From Rhodanobacter denitrificans (GTDB taxonomy: Bacteria; Pseudomonadota; Gammaproteobacteria; Xanthomonadales; Rhodanobacteraceae): a DNA stretch of 64,000 nt. A program made the translations under genes and the position numbers. How positions within the stretch are numbered: the stretch's first letter is position 1; every line of letters starts with the position of its first letter. Shown here piece after piece: positions 34,623 to 44,893 of the stretch. Below the pieces are notes generated by a model. The model had not been told where the DNA came from, made no database searches, and saw nothing but the letters and a program-made list of their open reading frames with translations. The DNA lies in contig NC_020541.1 in the NCBI RefSeq assembly GCF_000230695.2, positions 3,782,001 through 3,846,000 of the forward strand, written 5' to 3'.

Positions 34623-35215
34623 GGGGGCGCCTGTTCACGCCCGCCCAGCTCCCGGCACGGATGCCCCGCCTGCGCGACGGCTGGCAACGTCGCAGCTGCC
34701 GCGCGGTGCTGCGCATGGCCGGCTGGAGTCTGGTCGGCGAGTTCCCCGATGCGCCGAAACTGGTGCTGATCGCCGCGCCGCATTCGTCCTGGTGGGACGG
34801 CGTGTGGGGGCTGCTGGTCAAGGTGGCGATCGGTGCCGACGTGCACTTCATGGGCAAGCAGGAGCTGTTCTTCTGGCCGCTGGGCGGCCTGCTGCGCCGG
34901 CTCGGCGGCATGCCGATCGACCGCGGCGCCGCCAGGGGCGTGGTCGAGCAGATGATCGACCAGTTCCGCCAGCGCGAGAAACTCTGGCTGGGCATCGCGC
35001 CGGAGGGTACGCGCAAGCCAGTGCAGCGCTGGAAGAGCGGTTTCTGGCGCATCGCCCGCGACGCCGGCGTACCGATCTTCCCGGTCGCGTTCCACTACCC
35101 CGACAAGGTCATCCGGCTCGGTCCGCTGTTCGACACCAGCGCCGACATGGAGGCTGACCTGGCCCGTCTGCGCGCGTTCTACGCGCCGTACCGGGGCAAG
35201 CGCCGCGACGTCTGA
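34619..35215 (+). CDS. 1-acylglycerol-3-phosphate acyltransferase-like protein
   Basis: 198 residues. PlsC-type motifs are clear: H-x4-D at 55-60 (HSSWWD), FFWPLGGLLRRLGGMPIDR and APEGTRKP near 128. Members acylate lysophospholipids or glycerol-phosphate intermediates; short members of this group in proteobacteria often act on other lipids. The ATG overlaps the arfB stop (ATGA). Substrate undetermined; plsC itself is not in the window. A long intergenic region with regulatory palindromes follows. Confidence 0.85.
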   Translation: MRGRLFTPAQLPARMPRLRDGWQRRSCRAVLRMAGWSLVGEFPDAPKLVLIAAPHSSWWDGVWGLLVKVAIGADVHFMGKQELFFWPLGGLLRRLGGMPIDRGAARGVVEQMIDQFRQREKLWLGIAPEGTRKPVQRWKSGFWRIARDAGVPIFPVAFHYPDKVIRLGPLFDTSADMEADLARLRAFYAPYRGKRRDV

Positions 35216-35613
35216 GCCCCTTCCGGGGTGACCCGGATGCCAGGACCATCCGCCCAAACCCGCCGCCCGCCGGCAACTCGCCAAACCGTGAGCGAACGGC
35301 TCGCCGCCCCCGCCAGGCTTTGGCCAGGCGCCGCGCCATGCACCGCGTCGCCGCACGACGACCGGGCCGGCTCCGTGGCAACTGGCGAGATGCGCCAGCG
35401 ACGCTCCTTGTCCTTTCCTGACCCGACCGGACCATCCCCGACTCCCTGCCCGTGCGGCGGCAAGGTACCGTGCCGGGTGGAAACCCGCTGTCGGCATGGA
35501 TTCCCCGGCGTGGCACGGTGCGTGCTTGCCAAAGTGCTATGGAAATGTGATACAGATCACATTATGAACAACGGCACCGTAGTAAGCGCCGGCATTTACT
35601 AGGGGAATCCAAC
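35216..35613 (+). promoter_or_regulatory. Promoter region of the polysaccharide locus
   Basis: About 400 bases with no convincing gene. It holds an 18-bp near-palindrome at 35458-35475 (CGGCAAGGTACCGTGCCG) and the CRP/Clp-like site at 35544-35563. A 12-codon open frame at 35564-35602, MNNGTVVSAGIY, lies after the site and has no ribosome site; it is probably not a gene. AGGGGAA precedes the epimerase start at 35614. Confidence 0.7.
35544..35563. promoter_or_regulatory. CRP/Clp-type operator
   Basis: AATGTGAT, a four-base spacer ACAG and ATCACATT form a perfect palindrome at 35544-35563, containing TGTGA-N6-TCACA, the full CRP consensus. In Xanthomonas the CRP homologue Clp uses related sites and responds to c-di-GMP; which ligand acts here is inferred. 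The site centre is 60 bases upstream of the epimerase start codon. Confidence 0.8.
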
Positions 35614-36630
35614 ATGCACGTGTTGATCACGGGCGGGGCCGGTTTTATCGGCTCCCATCTGGTAGCGCTGCACCTCGCGCGCGGGCACAAGGTCCATGTA
35701 GTGGACGACTTGTCGACCGGCCTGCGCGCGAACCTGGCACCTTTCGAGGAGTCGCCGAACTTCCGCTTCGACGAGGCGGACATGCTCACCTGGCCGCTGC
35801 TGCAGCAGGCCGCCGCCTGGGCAGACCGCATCTATCACCTCGCCGCCGTGGTCGGCGTGTACCGCGTGATCGCCGAGCCGACGCGCGTGCTGGCCACCAA
35901 CATCGCCGCCTGCGAACGGTTGTTCCGCACCATTGCCGCCAGCGGCTGGCTGCCGCAGGTAGTGGTCGCCTCCAGTTCCGAGGTCTACGGCCACCACCAC
36001 GAGGAGCGGCTGGGCGAGGAGATGGATCTCAGCGTGTCCACCCGCGTCGGTACGCGCTGGAACTATTCGGTCAGCAAGATCGCCGACGAGGCGCTGGCCC
36101 TGTCCTACGCGCAGAAATTCGGCATCCCGGTGGTGGTGGCGCGCTTCTTCAATACCATCGGGCCGCGCCAGACCGGCCGCTACGGCATGGTCGTGCCGCG
36201 CTTCGTGGAGCAGGCGGTACGCGGCGAACCGATCACGGTGTACGGCACCGGCGAGCAGACCCGCTCGTTCTGCGACGTGCGCGACAACGTGGCCGCGCTC
36301 GACCTGCTCGCCTCGCGCGGGAGCGGCGACGCGCTGGTGGCGAACGTCGGCAACGATCGCGAGATCAGCATGAACGCGCTGGCCGAACTGATCCGCGAAC
36401 GCGCCGACAGCGATTCGCCGATCACCCATGTGCCGTACCTGAAGGCCTACGGCGAGGATTTCGAGGACATCCAGCGGCGTCGGCCGGAGCTGACCCGGCT
36501 GCGCACGCTGACCGGGTTCCGGCACCGCTACACGCTGGAAGACACGCTCGACGAGCTCATCCAAGAACGGCGCATCGCCTCAGCAGAGACCACACATGGC
36601 CACCGCACCCTGGTTTGTCATCAGTCCTAA
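35614..36630 (+). CDS. NAD-dependent nucleotide-sugar epimerase/decarboxylase
   Basis: 338 residues, extended-SDR fold. GGAGFIGSH at 7-15 binds NAD; the catalytic triad is S121/S122 in ASSSEVYG, Y151 and K155 in NYSVSK. FFNTIGPRQTGRYGMV and TRSFCDVRDN are typical of UDP-glucuronate decarboxylase/GDP- or dTDP-sugar epimerases. It would make the activated sugar for the synthase gene that overlaps its 3' end by 35 bases. Substrate cannot be read from the sequence. First gene after the CRP/Clp-like site. Confidence 0.9.
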   Translation: MHVLITGGAGFIGSHLVALHLARGHKVHVVDDLSTGLRANLAPFEESPNFRFDEADMLTWPLLQQAAAWADRIYHLAAVVGVYRVIAEPTRVLATNIAACERLFRTIAASGWLPQVVVASSSEVYGHHHEERLGEEMDLSVSTRVGTRWNYSVSKIADEALALSYAQKFGIPVVVARFFNTIGPRQTGRYGMVVPRFVEQAVRGEPITVYGTGEQTRSFCDVRDNVAALDLLASRGSGDALVANVGNDREISMNALAELIRERADSDSPITHVPYLKAYGEDFEDIQRRRPELTRLRTLTGFRHRYTLEDTLDELIQERRIASAETTHGHRTLVCHQS

Positions 36631-37987
36631 CGCGTTGCTCAGCGTGGTCGGATTGCTGCGCGGACCGGACCGGACCGTGCCGACGCCCGCGCAGGACTGG
36701 CGCGCCGCCACGGTGGACGTGGTGATCCCCGCCTACCGCGAGGCGGAGAACATTGCCCATTGCCTGGTCTCGGTGGCGCGGCAGACGCACCAGCCGCGCA
36801 ACATCATCGTCGTCGACGACGGCAGCAACGACGGCACCGCCAGCCGCGCCGAGCAGACCGCGCAGCGGCTGGGCCTGAAGGTCACGGTGATCCGGCGGCA
36901 GGCGTCGATCGGCAAGACGCCCACGCTCAAGCGCCAGGCGCGCGAGTTCGACGCCGACGTCGAGTTCATCCTCGACGGCGACACCTTCCTGGAATCGCCC
37001 GACTACATCGCCCGCTGCGTCGAGGAGCTGTACAAGGGCGTCGGCATCGCCTCGGTCTGCGGCCGCGTGCTGCCGATGCGCCTGTCCGACCGTCGCCGCA
37101 TGGCAGAAACCCCGGAATACGCCGCGGTGCTCGGCGGCAAGCCATACGTCGACCCCAAGTCCAGCCGCACCCGCCTGCAGCTGATGTGGTGGGGCCTGAC
37201 CAACATCTACCGCGATTGCCTGTACCGCTACCTGCAGGGCTTCGTGTTCCACGGCCAGATGGTGTTTTTCGGCGGCATCACCAACCCGGTGGGCTGCGCG
37301 GTGGCCTACCGCCGCGAATACATCAAGGACCTGTTCGACCGCTACGAGCCCCATTTCGGCGACAACCTCACCAATTCCGAGGACATCTTCATCGGCTTCG
37401 CGCTGATCAACCAAGGCTACCGCAACGCCCAGCTGACCGACGTCACCGCCCGTTCCGAGGAACCGCTGGCCACGCATCTGCCCAGGCAGATCGCGTTGTG
37501 GTCGTCTTCGTTCCTGCAAAGCTGCTACTACTTCGACGCGCTGGTGCGCAGCCCGTTCAAGGCCTTCGCGCGGCTGCGCCGCCGCTGGCACGAGCGGCAC
37601 GGCGAACACGGCGAGCACATCCGCGAGATGCGCAAGGTCGCCGAGCCCTATCGGCAGGCATTCGGCGAGGAGGTCACCCGGCGCTACGGCCGCCCGCTGG
37701 GCTGGATCATCTTCATGTCGGCGATCGAGAAGGTCGGCTTTCCCACCGCGCTGATCGTGATGCCGCTGCTGCGCATGTGGGAACCGCTGCTGATCACGGT
37801 GCTGGCCGAATCGCTGCTGTCGCTGATGGTGCTGGTGGTGATCTCCAAGGGCGAGCGCTGGAAGGCCTTCGGCAAGAGCCTGCTGGTGACGCCGCTGCGC
37901 TATGCGCTGATCCTCACCGAGGTCGTCACGATCGGCCGATTCGCCAGCGACCTCTGGATCACGAGGAACCGGAAATGGCGCAAATGA
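36596..37987 (+). CDS. GT2 glycosyltransferase, processive polysaccharide synthase-like
   Basis: 463 residues. DD at 74-75 (VVDDGSNDG), DGD at 127-129 (ILDGDT) and ED at 262-263 (NSEDIF) mark the GT2 nucleotide-sugar site. The Q-x-x-R-W box of hyaluronan, chitin and PNAG synthases is changed to Q298-I-A-L-W302. Two C-terminal membrane segments (residues ~370-445) but no N-terminal one are seen, so the membrane topology differs from PgaC. It overlaps the genes on both sides and should be the polymerase or lead transferase of the locus. Confidence 0.85.
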   Translation: MATAPWFVISPNALLSVVGLLRGPDRTVPTPAQDWRAATVDVVIPAYREAENIAHCLVSVARQTHQPRNIIVVDDGSNDGTASRAEQTAQRLGLKVTVIRRQASIGKTPTLKRQAREFDADVEFILDGDTFLESPDYIARCVEELYKGVGIASVCGRVLPMRLSDRRRMAETPEYAAVLGGKPYVDPKSSRTRLQLMWWGLTNIYRDCLYRYLQGFVFHGQMVFFGGITNPVGCAVAYRREYIKDLFDRYEPHFGDNLTNSEDIFIGFALINQGYRNAQLTDVTARSEEPLATHLPRQIALWSSSFLQSCYYFDALVRSPFKAFARLRRRWHERHGEHGEHIREMRKVAEPYRQAFGEEVTRRYGRPLGWIIFMSAIEKVGFPTALIVMPLLRMWEPLLITVLAESLLSLMVLVVISKGERWKAFGKSLLVTPLRYALILTEVVTIGRFASDLWITRNRKWRK

Positions 37988-39462
37988 CCCCACGCCGTCG
38001 GACATCGGCTCGCGCTTCGGCGCTGGGTCGGGCCAGCCTGCTCGCCTGCGCGCTCGCTTGCGCCATGTCCCTGAAGCCGGCTTTCGCGCAGAACGCCGTC
38101 GCCTACCAGCCGGCGCTGAACGCTGCCTGGACCGGGCACACCGGTGAGGCGTTGCGCCTGATCGACGCCTACCTCGCCAAACACCCGGACGACCATGCCG
38201 CGCGGCTCGACCGGGCACGTTTCCTCGCCTGGCTCGGCGACTACGCGAAGGCGGACGACGCGCTGGCCGGGTTCGGCGCCGACGACAAGGAGGCCGCCGC
38301 GCTGCATGCGCGGGTGCTGGCCTGGGCCGAACGTCGCGATGCCGCGCTGGCGCTCAACACGCCGTTCTACGCAGCCGACCCGGACGACTACGACAACGCC
38401 TGGACCCAGGCCCTGATCCTCCGACAAGGCGAATGGCCGCACCAGGCCTTGCCGGCGCTGGCCACCGTGCAGGCGGTCAAGCCGGACGACAAGGACACCA
38501 TCGCCCTCGCCAAAGCAGTGCGCCTGCCGCTGTTCTCCTCGATCGGCCTGACGCCTTCGTTGTACAGCGATTCGGACGACATCGAAATTCGCGGCATCGC
38601 CGCCGATGCCAACCTGTGGCTGTCCGATCGCTGGCGATTGCTGGCCAGCGCCGCGCGACGCGAGCACTCGGCCACCTTCGGCGGGCCGTTCGCGCCGCTG
38701 CTCGGCGACAACCACGTCGACGAGGATCGCATCGGCACAGGCCTGCGCTTCGCACCGTCGCCCAACACCGCGCTGGAGCTGTGGCTGGGCCATTCGCGGA
38801 CCGACAACGGTGCCGGCGGCAACAACAGAACGATCGGCCACCTGCAGATCTCGCAACGCGCCAGCGACACCTTCCTCTATGCACTCACCTTCGACCGCGA
38901 CCGCATCGACCAATCACCGCGCGCGCTGGCGGTGATGCGCCACGGCCTCGCCGCCGACCTGCGCTGGACGCCGACGCTGCGCGACCGCTTCGATGCGCGC
39001 ATCGCCGGCGGCGATTTCGACGACGACAACCGCCGCGCCTCGGTGCTGGCCAGCTATACCCGTGCCGTGTACCGCAGTGAGCGAGTGATGTTCGACCTCG
39101 GCCTGCAGGCAGAGGGCCAACACAACACCCGCCACACCCGCAACGGCTACTACAGCCCCGACCGCTACCGGCGCTATGCCGTCGCGGCTTCCAGCTACAT
39201 CTCGCTGGGCCAGGAGGCCGGGCTGTACCTGTCGGCCGCGCTCGGCCAGCAGCGGGACGAGACTTTCGACAACTGGAAGCGCGCCACTGACGTCAATGCC
39301 GAGCTGACCGTCGGCATCTTCAGCCGCTGGCAGTTGGTCGGCCGGGCCGGGCACAGCCAGCGCCTGAACCAGTTCGGACGCTACGAGGGCACCACCGTCG
39401 GGCTGGGACTGCGCTACCGCTTCTGCGAGTTCCGTGCCGACCGCTGCCCATCGGTGCCTTGA
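37975..39462 (+). CDS. TPR-containing outer-membrane beta-barrel protein (PgaA/YaiO-like)
   Basis: 495 residues. Signal peptide ending near AFAQ (residues 1-38). Residues ~40-180 look like TPR helices (LNAAWTGHTGEALRLIDAYLAKHPDD...), then ~185-495 is beta-rich with repeated aromatic-ended strands and finishes VGLGLRYRFCEFRADRCPSVP. This is the architecture of outer-membrane polysaccharide exporters such as PgaA. ATG 37975 is preferred (GAGGA seven bases upstream); ATG 37984 would give an ATGA overlap with the synthase. Probable role: polymer export through the outer membrane. Confidence 0.75.
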   Translation: MAQMTPRRRTSARASALGRASLLACALACAMSLKPAFAQNAVAYQPALNAAWTGHTGEALRLIDAYLAKHPDDHAARLDRARFLAWLGDYAKADDALAGFGADDKEAAALHARVLAWAERRDAALALNTPFYAADPDDYDNAWTQALILRQGEWPHQALPALATVQAVKPDDKDTIALAKAVRLPLFSSIGLTPSLYSDSDDIEIRGIAADANLWLSDRWRLLASAARREHSATFGGPFAPLLGDNHVDEDRIGTGLRFAPSPNTALELWLGHSRTDNGAGGNNRTIGHLQISQRASDTFLYALTFDRDRIDQSPRALAVMRHGLAADLRWTPTLRDRFDARIAGGDFDDDNRRASVLASYTRAVYRSERVMFDLGLQAEGQHNTRHTRNGYYSPDRYRRYAVAASSYISLGQEAGLYLSAALGQQRDETFDNWKRATDVNAELTVGIFSRWQLVGRAGHSQRLNQFGRYEGTTVGLGLRYRFCEFRADRCPSVP

Positions 39463-39594
39463 ACGACCCGATGGGGCCTGCCATCGCGATGCCGCGGCGC
39501 TGTCACCAAGGGTCGCGGCACCGGTTCGCACGGCACCCCCTGCTGCGCAGGCGCCGGCTCAAGCACGCATCCGGCACCGCGTCGGGGGAAGCAC

Positions 39595-40593
39595 ATGAAG
39601 GGATGGCTGCACCTGGCCTGCATCGCGCTCATGTGCCTGTTGCCGGCGGCGACCAGGGCGGCGCCGGCCGTCACGGCATCCCAGGACCGGCGCATCGCGA
39701 TCACCTTCGACGACCTGCCCTGGGCCAGCCTCGATCCGAACACGCCGCTGCCCGCGCAGGGAACGGTGCCGCCGCGCATCGCAGCCGAGTCCGTGCGCCT
39801 GCTGCAGGCGATCGAGGGTACGGGGACACCTGCCATCGGTTTCGTCAACTCCGCGCGTCTGCTGGTCGGCGGCCAGCCGCAAGCGGACCGCACGGCGATG
39901 CTCGACGCCTGGCTCGATGCCGGACTGGAACTGGGCAACCACACCGACACCCATGCCGACCTGCACATCGTCGGCATACAAGCCTACGAGGACGACATCC
40001 TCGCCTGCGACCGTGTGCTGCGCCCGCTGCTGGCCAAACGCGGCCGTGAACCGCAATGGTTCCGTCACCCTTACCTGCGCACCGGGCGCACGCCGGAGGA
40101 CAAGGCGGCGATGGGCGCCTTTCTCGCCGCGCACGGTTACCGCATCGCGCCGGTCACGGTCACTAGCTCCGACTGGATCTGGGCCGCCGCCTACGCCAAG
40201 GCGCTGGACCGCGGCGATGCCGCCACCCAGGCGAAGCTGCGCGCGCAGTACGTGCCCTACCTGCTGCGCAGGGTGAACTACTTCGAGCACCGCTCGATCA
40301 GGCTGCTTGGCTATGCGTTGCCGCAGGTGATGCTGCTGCACGCCAATGCGCTCAATGCCGACACCTACCCCGATTTCGTCGCCGGCTTGCGCGCACGCGG
40401 CTACCGATTCGTCGACCTCGACGAAGCCATGCGCGACCCCGCCTATCGGCGCGCGGACAAATTCACCGGCGCGCTCGGCACCAGCTGGATCCATCGCTGG
40501 GCGATCGCCGCAGGCAGGTCGTGGAAGTTCTACGGCGGCGAACCGACGTCGCCGAAATGGGTGACCGACCTGGCCGGCGTGCCCCCGGAGTAG
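39595..40593 (+). CDS. Secreted polysaccharide deacetylase
   Basis: 332 residues with signal peptide (MKGWLHLACIALMCLLPAATRA). CE4 fold: ITFDDLP (D39, D40), GNHTDTH (H116, H120) and RHPYLRTG are the metal and catalytic motifs in order. It would remove acetyl groups from the exported polymer in the periplasm, as PgaB does for PNAG, though the C-terminal hydrolase domain of PgaB is missing. It follows the barrel gene after 132 bases, which hold no gene, and a convergent LysR gene lies downstream. Confidence 0.88.
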   Translation: MKGWLHLACIALMCLLPAATRAAPAVTASQDRRIAITFDDLPWASLDPNTPLPAQGTVPPRIAAESVRLLQAIEGTGTPAIGFVNSARLLVGGQPQADRTAMLDAWLDAGLELGNHTDTHADLHIVGIQAYEDDILACDRVLRPLLAKRGREPQWFRHPYLRTGRTPEDKAAMGAFLAAHGYRIAPVTVTSSDWIWAAAYAKALDRGDAATQAKLRAQYVPYLLRRVNYFEHRSIRLLGYALPQVMLLHANALNADTYPDFVAGLRARGYRFVDLDEAMRDPAYRRADKFTGALGTSWIHRWAIAAGRSWKFYGGEPTSPKWVTDLAGVPPE

Positions 40594-40657
40594 CACCCGC
40601 CTGCAGGCGGCAGCGCGATACCGCGGCCGGCCACGATGGATGGCCTCGTGATGCGGT

Positions 40658-41698
40658 TCAGCGCCCCGAATGCCCCGACTCGTCGTAGTCGCGATGGGTC
40701 AGCAGGCCGGGCCGGATCAGGTCGACGAAGGCGCGCGCCTCGGCGCTGAGGAACTTGCCCTTGCGCATCACCACGCCGTAGCTGCGCTGCGGGAAGTACT
40801 GCTTCATGTTGCGCACGGCGAGGCGCACGTGGTCGGCCGCGGTGATGCAGATGCCGGTGACGATGGAGATGCCCAGGCCCATCGCCACGTACTCCTTGAT
40901 CACGTCCCAGCCGCCCACCTCGATCGCCACGTGATACGGCACCTGGCGCTGCTGGAACACCAGGTCGACCAGGCGATAGGTGGACAGCCGCTGCGGCGGC
41001 AGGATCAGGCCATATGGCGAGATGTCCTCCAGCGTGATCTTCTCTTTCGCCGCCAGCGGATGGTCCGGCGGCAGGATCAGCATCGGGTCGTAGTGCTGCA
41101 CCGGCGCCCAGGCGATGTCGTTGGGCACGTCCAGCATCGAGCCGACCGCAAAGTCGGCCTCGTCCGCGCGCAGCAGCGCCAGGCCATCCTTGCCGGTGAC
41201 GTTGGCCAGCTGCAGTTGCACGGCCGGGTGCTGCTCGCGGTAGCGGCGCACCAGCTCGGGCAGCAGGTACTGGATGGTCGAGGTGCCCGCGGCGATGGTC
41301 AACCGGCCGGCCTGCAGCCCCTTCACGCGGGCCTGGAAGTCGCGATCCAGCGTGTCCCACCCCTCCACCAGCGGCCGTGCCAGCTCGTACAGCGCCTCGC
41401 CCGCGTCGGTGAGGTTGATGCGCCGGCGCCGGCGCTCCAGCAGGCTCACCCCGAGTTCCCGCTCCAGCGCCTGCAACTGCAGGCTGATCGTGGGTTGCGA
41501 CAGGTACAGCGCCTCGGCGGCGCGGGTCAGCGTGCCCAGCTTCACCACGCTGACGAAGGCACGCAGCTGCTTGTGGCGGTTGCCCTTGTAATAGAAACGG
41601 CTGCCGGCGTCGCCCGCATGCCCGCCCGCGCCCTGCTTTTTTGCTGCACTGCGACGCGATTTTTTTGCCTTGTTCAGCGTTTCGGTGGGCTTTTTCAT
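40658..41698 (-). CDS. LysR-family regulator, divergent from aceBA
   Basis: 346 residues: a basic N-terminal extension of about 40 residues (KKSRRSAAKKQG), then the winged HTH (RAFVSVVKLGTLTRAAEALYLSQPTISLQLQALE, about 46-105) and a CysB/CbbR-like ligand domain. The extension is unusual for LysR proteins. The gene is 121 bases from aceB, the intergenic region of which is AT-rich, so it probably controls the glyoxylate shunt. Its effector is not known. Confidence 0.88.
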   Translation of the reverse strand: MKKPTETLNKAKKSRRSAAKKQGAGGHAGDAGSRFYYKGNRHKQLRAFVSVVKLGTLTRAAEALYLSQPTISLQLQALERELGVSLLERRRRRINLTDAGEALYELARPLVEGWDTLDRDFQARVKGLQAGRLTIAAGTSTIQYLLPELVRRYREQHPAVQLQLANVTGKDGLALLRADEADFAVGSMLDVPNDIAWAPVQHYDPMLILPPDHPLAAKEKITLEDISPYGLILPPQRLSTYRLVDLVFQQRQVPYHVAIEVGGWDVIKEYVAMGLGISIVTGICITAADHVRLAVRNMKQYFPQRSYGVVMRKGKFLSAEARAFVDLIRPGLLTHRDYDESGHSGR

Positions 41699-41819
41699 CG
41701 AACTTGTTCAATGTGTTGGAATATCAATTGACCATGCTCATAGTAATGATTGAAACATTCACTTTGTCAAATACATGATTCCTGCCTAGCTTCGAGTCAT
41801 CCAGACACGGAGCGACCCC
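41699..41819. promoter_or_regulatory. Divergent LysR/aceB promoter region
   Basis: AT-rich for this genome. TCAAT and ATTGA half-sites occur as an inverted pair around 41725-41752 (ATATCAATTGACC and AATGATTGAAAC), of a type LysR proteins can bind. TTGAAA at 41750 with TACATG about 16 bases on is a possible aceB promoter. Site boundaries are uncertain. Confidence 0.45.
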
Positions 41820-43448
41820 ATGGCAGTCCCGCAGGAACGACTCGATACCGGCAGCGTCGAGATCCACGCCGACCCGGCCGGCTACGCCGGCATCCTGACT
41901 CCCGCGGCGCTGGCCTTCCTGGCCCGGCTGCACCGCCGCTTCGAGGCCACCCGGCGGCTGCTGCTGCAGGCCCGCCGCGAGCGTCAGGCCCGTTACGACG
42001 CCGGCGACCTGCCGGACTTCCGCGCCGACACCGCGGCGATCCGCGACGGCGACTGGCGCGTGGCGCCGATCCCGGCCGCGCTGCAGGACCGCCGCGTCGA
42101 GATCACCGGCCCGGTCGAACGCAAGATGATCATCAACGCGTTGAACTCCGGCGCGAAGGTGTTCATGGCCGACTTCGAGGATTCCTCCTCGCCCACCTTC
42201 ACCAACCAGCTCGATGGCCAGCTCAACCTGCGCGACGCGGTGAACGGCACCATCGCGTTCACCTCGCCCGAGGGCCGGGAATACCGCGTCAACGACAAGC
42301 CGGCGGTGCTGGTGGTGCGTCCGCGCGGCTGGCACCTGCACGACAGGTTCTTCAGCGTGGACGGCGAAGCGGTGGCCGGCGCGCTGGTCGACTTCGGCCT
42401 GTTCGCCTTCCACAACGCCCGTGCCCTGCATGCACGCGACCGCGGCCCGTACTTCTACCTGCCGAAGCTCGAGGCGATGGAAGAGGCCGCACTGTGGGAC
42501 GCGGTGATGGCGGCGGCCGAGGACGAGCTGCAGCTGCCGCCCGGCACGATGAAGGCCACCGTGCTGATCGAGACGCTGCCGGCGGCGTTCCAGATGCACG
42601 AGATCCTGCACGCGCTGCGCCGCCGCGCGGTCGGCCTCAACTGCGGCCGCTGGGACTACATCTTCTCGTACCTGAAGACCCTGCGCGGCCATCGCGATCG
42701 CCTGCTGCCGGAGCGCGGCCAGGTACAGATGACCGCGCCGTTCCTGAAGGCCTATTCCGAGTTGCTGATCCAGACCTGCCATCGTCGCGGCGCGTTCGCG
42801 ATGGGCGGCATGGCCGCGCAGATCCCGATCAAGGGCGACGAGGCGGCGAACGAGGCCGCGCTGGCCAAGGTGCGCGCCGACAAGTTGCGCGAGGTGCAGG
42901 CCGGCCACGACGGCACCTGGGTGGCGCATCCGGCGCTGGTGCCGGTGGCGCAGGAAATCTTCGACCGGTACATGCCCGCGCCGAACCAGCTCGGCGTGCT
43001 GCGTCAGGACGTGCAGGTGACGCGCGAACAGCTGCTCGCCGCGCCGAACGGCACGATCACCCGCGCCGGCTTCGACAACAACGTCGAGGTCTGCCTGCGC
43101 TACACCGCGGCCTGGCTGGACGGCCTGGGCTGCGTGCCGATCCACCACCTGATGGAGGACGCCGCCACCGCCGAGATCGCGCGCGCGCAGCTGTGGCAGT
43201 GGCTCCGCCACGCCGATGTTCCGGCCGGCGGGGCGCCGGCCGGGGGCGCCCTGGAATTCCCCGACCACGCGCCGATCGACTTCGCGCTGTTCGACCACGC
43301 CGTAGCCGTGCACACCCACCGCCTGCGCGACAGCCACCACCCCGGCGCCGCCCGCGCCGACGATGCCGCGGCCTTGCTCAGCGCGATGACCCACGCCGAC
43401 CAGCTCGGCGACTTCCTCACCCTGCCCGCCTACGACCAGCTCGCCTGA
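41820..43448 (+). CDS. aceB: Malate synthase A
   Basis: 542 residues (E. coli 533). Condenses glyoxylate and acetyl-CoA to malate, second step of the glyoxylate shunt, cytoplasmic. [59 protein letters not shown] and the C-terminal [15 protein letters not shown] region are family signatures. Start ATG 41820 agrees with [10 protein letters not shown]. aceA follows after 47 bases. Confidence 0.96.
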   Translation: MAVPQERLDTGSVEIHADPAGYAGILTPAALAFLARLHRRFEATRRLLLQARRERQARYDAGDLPDFRADTAAIRDGDWRVAPIPAALQDRRVEITGPVERKMIINALNSGAKVFMADFEDSSSPTFTNQLDGQLNLRDAVNGTIAFTSPEGREYRVNDKPAVLVVRPRGWHLHDRFFSVDGEAVAGALVDFGLFAFHNARALHARDRGPYFYLPKLEAMEEAALWDAVMAAAEDELQLPPGTMKATVLIETLPAAFQMHEILHALRRRAVGLNCGRWDYIFSYLKTLRGHRDRLLPERGQVQMTAPFLKAYSELLIQTCHRRGAFAMGGMAAQIPIKGDEAANEAALAKVRADKLREVQAGHDGTWVAHPALVPVAQEIFDRYMPAPNQLGVLRQDVQVTREQLLAAPNGTITRAGFDNNVEVCLRYTAAWLDGLGCVPIHHLMEDAATAEIARAQLWQWLRHADVPAGGAPAGGALEFPDHAPIDFALFDHAVAVHTHRLRDSHHPGAARADDAAALLSAMTHADQLGDFLTLPAYDQLA

Positions 43449-43495
43449 CCCGCCCCGGTCCGATCGCCACCCATTTCCGCTTACGGAGCCACGCC

Positions 43496-44791
<1,296 letters not shown>

Positions 44792-44807
44792 CGCCAGTCC
44801 GGCACAG

Positions 44808-44886
44808 GTAGGAGCCCGCTCGCGGGCGATGCTCGATCGAGTCCTGAATCCCGCGAAAAGAGCATCGCCCGCCAGCGGGCTCCTAC
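44808..44886. repeat. Palindromic intergenic repeat, family A copy 2
   Basis: The 26-base arm starting GTAGGAGCCCGCTCGCGGGC (44808-44833) is matched by 44861-44886 with a single mismatch. It sits between convergent aceA and antiporter genes, a place where a bidirectional terminator would fit. Confidence 0.85.
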
Positions 44887-44893
44887 CACTTTG

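Noticed and set aside
35228..35602. An open frame of about 124 codons before the polysaccharide locus
   Set aside because: Composition is proline/arginine-rich and unlike a protein family, no ribosome site is seen, and it spans the regulatory palindromes.
41750..43495. Single long frame running from the aceB promoter through aceA
   Set aside because: Only the part from 43496 is aceA; upstream it is an out-of-frame shadow of aceB, which has its own frame and start.
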